The translations under genes and the position numbers were made by a program. From Melitaea cinxia (taxonomy: Eukaryota > Arthropoda > Insecta > Lepidoptera > Nymphalidae), in NCBI RefSeq assembly GCF_905220565.1, contig NC_059410.1, positions 5,037,501 to 5,101,500 on the forward strand: a stretch of 64,000 nt of DNA. Direction: 5' to 3'. The notes beneath the pieces were generated by a model, which worked only from the letters and a program-made list of their open reading frames with translations, was not told where the DNA came from and made no database searches. This document shows, piece after piece, positions 58,614 to 64,000 of this stretch (its first letter is position 1; each line of letters opens with the position of its first letter).

Positions 58614-58737
58614 GAGACAGCAGAAGTATGTGTCGGTACATCGGTGGGAACCATCACCGAGCCGGACTGCCTGGGGCCATGCGAGCCTGGTACTTCGGTC
58701 ACGCTGGAGGGCATCGTGTGGCACGAAACGGAAGGTG
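58614..58737 (+). CDS. sbb: Internal coding exon of a scribbler/brakeless (ZNF608/ZNF609 family) protein
   Basis: The exon is preceded by ttttgttcatag and followed by GTGAGT. It reads open in the frame starting at its first base, for 41 codons plus one base, so a glycine codon is split over the next intron (phase 1). The translation contains TEPDCLGPCEPGTSV followed by LEGIVWHETEG. I recognise this as the conserved block just before the VNVTW region of insect Scribbler and vertebrate ZNF608/ZNF609. These are large nuclear zinc-finger proteins; fly Scribbler (Brakeless) acts as a transcriptional co-repressor in larval behaviour and in eye and axon targeting. Base composition is clearly more GC-rich than the flanks. 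The continuation (expected to begin with the second part of the Gly codon, then a Val-rich stretch) is not seen before 64000, so it lies downstream of the window. The open frame on the opposite strand here (58574-58783) is a shadow. Confidence 0.88.
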
Positions 58738-59024
58738 GTGAGTTGTTACTAGCGCACGAACCCAACGCACCGTAGCGCCTCACTTGACACTTCCAGCACG
58801 CTTATGCACGCCTAGTACTTATGTCCGCTTCGCAATCCATGCATACCCCTCATTTTCATCATCATAATAAACAATAAACAAATGTGTTCCTTCCATAATT
58901 AAAATTAATTAATTATTTTTTTCTATTTAGGAATATTTTTCTTTCGATTTATTTTACACACTATAAACAACTATTTCTATTTTATATGATAATTCTGTTC
59001 AATAATCTTAAAATATATAAATTA

Positions 59025-59170
59025 CGCGTTACGTTGTTTGTCCGCGATGGACTCCTAAACTACTTAACTGATTTTAATCAAATTTGCACACCATATCCAG
59101 TTTGATTCAACTTGAAAGATAGGCTATATTTTATTATACGTAATTATTATATTTAAGATAAAAAATAAGA
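59025..59170 (+). repeat. Lepidopteran repeat fragment ('gttgtttgtccgcgatggactcc' family)
   Basis: Contains cgcgatggactcctaaactacttaactgatttt and aacttgaaagataggctatatttta, words of an abundant lepidopteran repeat. Short and truncated. Confidence 0.55.
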
Positions 59171-59328
59171 CGATACTAAGTTCGCCAAGTCACCTAGTAA
59201 ACTATAAACTATGGTGTTTAAAAAAAAAACAGGGAGATGGGTTTTTCTAAGTCTTCTAAATTGGTTTGTAAAGTAGGTACAAATGAAAAAGATGTTCTAA
59301 CGATTCATACCAAAATCTCCAAGAATTT

Positions 59329-59818
59329 AATTGTGTTTGCTCGCAAACGAAAAAAATCCGACTTCAATTACATCGACGAGTAATACAACGTATATCGACG
59401 AAAAAATAGTCAAGTAACTACGCGTTATCAAAGATTACTAAAAAAGTAGTTATCAGATCTCGATAACATTTATATGTGACCACATGATAAACATCAGCTT
59501 TCGATTAAATCAAAAATTATCAAAATCGGTATACCCAGTAAAAAGTTATTGCGGATTTTCGAGAGTTTCCCTCGATTTCTCTGGGATCCCATTATCAGAT
59601 CCTGGTTTCCTTATCATGGTACCAAACTAGGGATATCCTCTTTCCAACAAAAAAAGAATTATTAAAATCGTTACATCTAGTAGAATGTTTATGCGGTATA
59701 ATACAACGTAGATCGACGAAAAAAGCGTCAAGTAAAAACGCATTCGCATGTATGTTACATTACAAAAAAAAAACAGTCGAATTGAGAACCTCCTCCTTTT
59801 TTGGAAGTCGGTTAAAAA
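59329..59818 (-). mobile_element. Family C repeat (copy 4)
   Basis: Minus orientation with both ends intact: aattgtgtttgctcgcaaac and acttcaattacatcgacgag on the left; gaattgagaacctcctcc...ggaagtcggttaa on the right. Carries one to two of the internal units that are tandemly expanded in copy 3. A poly(A) tract (59764-59775) mirrors the poly(T) of copy 3. Confidence 0.8.
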
Positions 59819-60495
59819 AATAGTAATCAATCAATTCACAATATATATATTTATTTATATATTTATTTATGTTACAAATATGATAAAGTTTATAATAAAA
59901 TAATATATTGAATCGCACAACTCAAAAATTTGTATTTATAATTACGAGTAGAAAAAAAAGCTCGCTAAATCGTTGTAAATTGAAATAACAAATGATTTCC
60001 GTCGGCAACAGTAGAAAACTTTTTAACAAAGCGTCTCGTACTTTTGTAGCATCATTCCCTCGTGTAATTTTTTCACTAAACCAAGCCACGCCGCATGTAA
60101 AACAGTGGCGTCAGATTCTGAGTAATTACATTTAACCGGGCACGATGATATCAGCATAATTTAAAGAAAAAACGTCTAAGTATGGTCAAAATAAAGACTG
60201 CTTGTAATCTGCAAAACATCCCTTTTGCATACTTAAATGAGTTTTTTCTTAACTCATTAAACTTGATATTCTTTGTTTGTGCATCTGACTCTAAACTCGA
60301 AGAAAAGCTATGCATATAAATTATATTAAATTTATCCTTTTAAAACTCCTGGTTTTTATTCTAATCTTATAAACAATGATTTATTATGATTCAATCACAT
60401 TTTATAAGAAGCGGCATGTTTAAAATTTACTAATTATCGTATACAATATTATTTATTATAATTTATAGATACATTACTTTAGTTTACTGACTTAA
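59819..60495. other. AT-rich intronic spacer
   Basis: Nothing recognised. Confidence 0.4.
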
Positions 60496-60778
60496 GGTAG
60501 GGCACAGCAGGAATTTCCTGCTCAAAATATGGAGCAGCCCGACTGGGGTCGACTGACCTCGACCTTACAGAAGATCACAGCAAAATAATACTGTTTTCAA
60601 GCAGTATTTTGTTCCTGTTGGTGAGTAAGGTGACCAGAGCTCCTGGGGGGAGTGGGAATTGGGTCGGCAACGCGCTTGCGATGCTTCTGGTGTTGCAGGT
60701 GTCTATAAGCTACGGTAATCGCTTACCATCAGGTGAGTCGTACGCTTGTTTGCCGACCTAGTGACATAAAAAAAAAAG
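60496..60778 (+). mobile_element. Poly(A)-ended retroelement 3' end, family P (copy 2)
   Basis: Cleaner copy of 8956-9213: gtagggcacagcaggaatttcc to ...cgcttgtttgccgacctagtgac, then an A run. Its cttaccatcag|gtgagtcg resembles a splice junction but is part of the repeat consensus. No TSD could be set with confidence. Confidence 0.8.
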
Positions 60779-61547
60779 TTTAAAAGTAACAAACAAACTT
60801 TAATATGTAGAAGAACTGAAAATCTTAATTTGGAAAGGAATGTCTTAAAGCATAAACTAGGATTCATATGTTAACTATACATACAGTTAGGATTAGAATT
60901 TGATATGTTTACACATTATCAACATTACAAAAGTGATTTATCTTGTAATATAGTTGATGTTAATATTATATTATTTCGTGTTAGACTCGTCTATTGTTCG
61001 ATAAGTCTCATTCCTCATCGCTAATATCCACCATGATACACTGTCGCCCATTACTAGAAAAAACACATTGTTACTACTACTTACCCGGCTTTACAATTTT
61101 GATACATTTACACATACAATAGGGATCACTTTGCTACGAATTATTTAAGGCAATTAAATCTTAGTCTGTTCTTTGTATATTACGCTATTAGAAACACAAT
61201 ACGTCTCCCTCAGCGCTGCGTATAATTATTATAAAACTCGATAATAAATCAACATCTGCCCGGCACTTCCAAATTTATCCACTCGGACGGAGGGGAAATT
61301 CACGCCCTTCCAGCTTATTTATTTTAGGTTAATACCAGAGGGGCTTAGGGAAATTAAATACTGAAGACTTACGTTACGTAGGACTGCCTTCATATTTTAC
61401 CTAAAAACGTTTCACTTGTATTACGGAGTTTGTTTTGTTTAAATTAAGTTATAAAATGGAAAAATAATTTGCTTATGAAATCGTTTTATCATTTTGTTTT
61501 GTTTAAATCATACAAAAGTGAAGAATAAATAGATATGTTATTTTTTT
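60779..61547. other. Intronic spacer with GC-richer pocket 61200-61340
   Basis: No gene. The pocket (tcggacggaggggaaattcacgccc) may be conserved non-coding DNA. Confidence 0.35.
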
Positions 61548-62016
61548 GACGTGACAACGTCTTATAAAATGGTTTGCCGGGTGACACTTCAAGAAACTGC
61601 GTTACGCTCCGCTCACGTTATGCGCTCACAATGAGAGCGAGTGAGAGGCACGCGTCCCTTCCACTCGGGCAAAATCACTCAGATAGGAATAAGTTAAGTT
61701 GTAGTAAACGCTGTTTCATTGTACGCAAATGTATTGCAAGTTATTGTATGTATATTTGTATATAATTACGTATGTATGTGTAAAGGTAAAAATAAAATTT
61801 TGTTAATATGAAATTCAGTGCGAGATTCTTTGTATAAATTAATGTTTTAAATATAATTCTTTGTATAAATAAATGTTTTAAATTGTTACTATTATTTCAT
61901 CCTTCTTCCTACTATACGAATGAATATTCACATTAAAATTATTTTACCACTCAAAGTCGTTGTCACGTAAAACTTTCGCCCGTATACCGACTTTACAGGC
62001 AACCAATTTTTTTTTT
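61548..62016 (+). mobile_element. Family A repeat (copy 2)
   Basis: Nearly identical to 31399-31857, same orientation, about 30.1 kb away. Differences noticed: gaacaag/gaataag, tgtgttgc/tgtattgc, one base at the left end and a gaatgaata/gaa length difference. The high identity of two copies in one intron points to recent movement or gene conversion. Confidence 0.85.
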
Positions 62017-63589
62017 AATTTTTGAGTAATGTAGAGAAAGAATTGGCTGTAAGTGCTTACAAATATAAGTTTACAGCCAATTACCGTATAAATCTTTTCC
62101 GTGTTAAATGGTCGCAATAATGCTGGCAGTATTTTATTTCGTTGAATCGTTATCCCAACAAATCTGGTTTGGAAATTACTTATAAATACTAGCAGTTGTC
62201 CGCAGCTTCGCTTGCTTACAAATTGATAATATGTACATAGGGGGGCTAATGTTGTGTATGATCATTAATATTACAACGATTCACGACCTCTTTGTACCAC
62301 ATTTATTGTTCACCTTTCGTATGTTAGAACTATCTGACTGGTCGCTACGCTCGCTCTCACTTACGCTACATGGAACAGTCGTGCTAAACACAGTCTCCCT
62401 TGGGTTTCTCAAGCCATTTTTAGGTACTTTAAGTAATACTAACTAATCTCGAACTATTCAGTCAACAATCCTTGTAATGACATCTATTAACAGCAACCAA
62501 CGTGAACTAGTTCTCACTGTTCAAGCGTTCTTGATAAAATCCAATCGAGGAATGAATACCCTCTGTTACAAGCTGCACTTTTTATATAAGTTGAGTCAAA
62601 TCAGCAACATCTTTCAAAAAGCTAACATAATTTAATAAGAAAGTAGGTAAAGTTTTAAAGATACTAACGTAGTTACATTTTATTTATATTATTTATATCA
62701 TAATATTTACCTACTAATGTAGGTAAATATTATTTCACATATACATCAAGTTACTATTTTAGATTTTCATGAGATCTATAAAATATGATAATATGAAACT
62801 ATGTTTTTATAAGATTTGAAATTGACGTTGAGCAAGTTGAATAAAATATCAAATGTAAATAACAAGCTCTGCGAGATATCTAGTTTATGTTTCGAGTTGA
62901 AGTAGTTTTTGCAGAAAGAATACAAAGTCAATGTACGGATTATTATTCAGTATACTTTTGTACATTATTTAAAAAAAAATGTGCAGGTTTTTTCCACAAA
63001 TACAGACGTAATGTTACAAAAAAAAAACGGCATATTATATGTAAGCATATATTGTGTATTAATATTTGTATCGGTATACATAATGAGTATGAAATGTATT
63101 TTATCAAACCAAATATTTCTTTATTAAAGTAGGCTTCAAAAAACTTTTGAATCATCATCATATTAAATAAACTGGGTCAAATTTTAAATGAAAATAAGAC
63201 TTTGAACAACATTTACTATAAAAATACACGGCGTAAATTAAAAGAGTCGTTTTCGTTATCATATCATTTTATATCACAGACGTAAAGTGGATCCGGCCGG
63301 TAATTTTAATTAACTCGGTCGACAAGCTTTTAAGAGCCCAAAGTTTGTTTTGCTTTGAATGGGTGTAAACGAATGCTTGGCCGCGTTGTTTGTACGGGTG
63401 TGAGAACAATGGCTGCGGTCAGGTCTGATTAGAGCCTCCGCCCACAGGGTACGATGAATAAATCTATCTTAAACTGAGTAGTCCGCCAGACATCGAATCG
63501 TGAGAAATTATCCTTCTATTTTGTGACAAGTAAGCGCTATGGTAATACTATTTTAGTATGTACACTTTTTGTCAATACACTTCATTATT
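62017..63589. other. AT-rich intronic stretch with small hairpins
   Basis: Contains a 12-bp stem (aattggctgtaa / ttacagccaatt) near 62040-62082 and a 15-bp perfect stem at 62700-62733. A short repeat word (tactagcagttgtccgcagcttcgcttg) lies near 62189. The pocket 63280-63480 is GC-richer. Frames at 62231-62446 and 62887-63161 have no domain. Confidence 0.4.
62700..62733. repeat. 15-bp perfect hairpin
   Basis: ataatatttacctac, loop taat, gtaggtaaatattat. AT-rich; short for a microRNA precursor. Confidence 0.85.
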
Positions 63590-63806
63590 GACGTGACCAC
63601 GTCTAATAAATCGATGAACGCCGGCTGCATGAACGAAAAAGCGTTGATTGTCCCGTTGCGCTCATTGTCCCGTTACATACATTGTATGCTTGCGCCGCAT
63701 CTATCTCTCTTCCACTTCATTGGCCTATGCGTCCGAGGAGATGTTTTGTTATGACGTTGTCACGTTGAACTATCGTCCGTAAACCAACTTTACAGACAAC
63801 CAATTT
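63590..63806 (+). mobile_element. Family A-related short element
   Basis: Starts gacgtgaccacgtctaataaatcgatg and ends gacgttgtcacgttgaac...tttacagacaaccaatttt, the same ends as family A with a different, shorter interior (ccgttgcgctcattgtcccg). I recognise it as a common lepidopteran short repeat. A 61-codon frame inside is chance. Confidence 0.75.
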
Positions 63807-64000
63807 TGTTATATTTTATATTTTGACGTAAAAGATAAATTTTGAAATCTGATCAACAGATACCTTAGTAGATGGATATATTAAAGCATTTAGATAAAAA
63901 AAATCGTCTGTTATAATATGTTTTAGAAAAAAGTTCCAACCCCACGCTGATTCGACCATTAAAGTGTTTGACATTACTTTTTGAGAGACAATTTGGACAG

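Larger units (their letters stand above)
58738..64000 (+). other. sbb: Intron following the scribbler exon (incomplete)
   Basis: Starts with the strong donor GTGAGT. No acceptor followed by the expected continuation of the conserved domain was found up to the window end, so this intron is at least 5.26 kb. It contains repeat copies at 59329-59818, 60496-60778, 61548-62016 and 63590-63806. Gene assignment follows from the exon at 58614-58737. Confidence 0.7.

Noticed and set aside
58574..58783. 69-codon minus-strand frame
   Set aside because: It is antisense to the scribbler exon, whose + strand translation matches a conserved family and has splice signals.
60725..60740. cttaccatcag|gtgagtcg as a further recursive splice site
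   Set aside because: It belongs to the consensus of the poly(A) repeat (family P) and has no polypyrimidine tract.

Overview
The window is AT-rich, intron-like DNA from an insect, most probably a butterfly or moth. The basis is its collection of short repeats that I recognise as typical of Lepidoptera: the AACCGACTTC...GAAGTCGGTT family, poly(A) and tRNA-like SINEs, the 'ctgtgcccgcgacttcg' family and the 'gacgtgacaacgtc' family. Nothing prokaryotic is present. Almost all long open frames are either parts of transposable elements or chance frames.

The one host coding exon I can support is on the + strand at 58614-58737 (41 codons plus one base). It has an AG acceptor in front and a GTGAGT donor behind. 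Its translation contains LGPCEPGTSVTLEGIVWHET, the conserved signature of the scribbler/brakeless (sbb) and ZNF608/ZNF609 family of nuclear co-regulators. I therefore read the window as the inside of a very large + strand scribbler gene: an upstream intron of at least 58.6 kb, this exon, and at least 5.2 kb of the next intron. Two zero-length-exon junctions (polypyrimidine tract, CAG, then GTAAG) lie at 13784/13785 and 33337/33338 on the same strand. They look like the ratchet points of recursive splicing described in long fly introns. The spacing (about 19.5 kb, then about 25 kb to the exon) fits that idea.

The rest of the intron is a stack of mobile elements. The best defined are: a full-length two-ORF RTE-type non-LTR retrotransposon (46721-51014, minus) with a perfect 13-bp target-site duplication (TSD); a piggyBac-like element (14404-15671) bounded by TTAA, in which an N-terminal start runs straight into the C-terminal cysteine-rich domain; a second TTAA-bounded piggyBac-like MITE (45897-46389); a hAT MITE (42584-43575) with a perfect 8-bp TSD, inserted inside an older repeat; two retroposed 3' ends with perfect TSDs (8199-8652 and 11374-11703); and a CR1/L2-like 3' fragment (32005-32398). 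The stretch 38220-41100 is compound. It holds GTCTTG-type subterminal repeats, a 430-bp almost perfect inverted repeat, a 117-bp tandem repeat and a BED-finger exon of a hAT transposase.

Between the repeats are several more GC- and CpG-rich islands (1080-1480, 21830-22180, 23340-23900, 28430-28830, 37020-37720, 56640-57400, 63280-63480). They lack supported exons and are candidates for enhancers or alternative promoters. Confidence is high for the elements with TSDs, high for the exon, and moderate for the recursive splice sites, which need transcript data.
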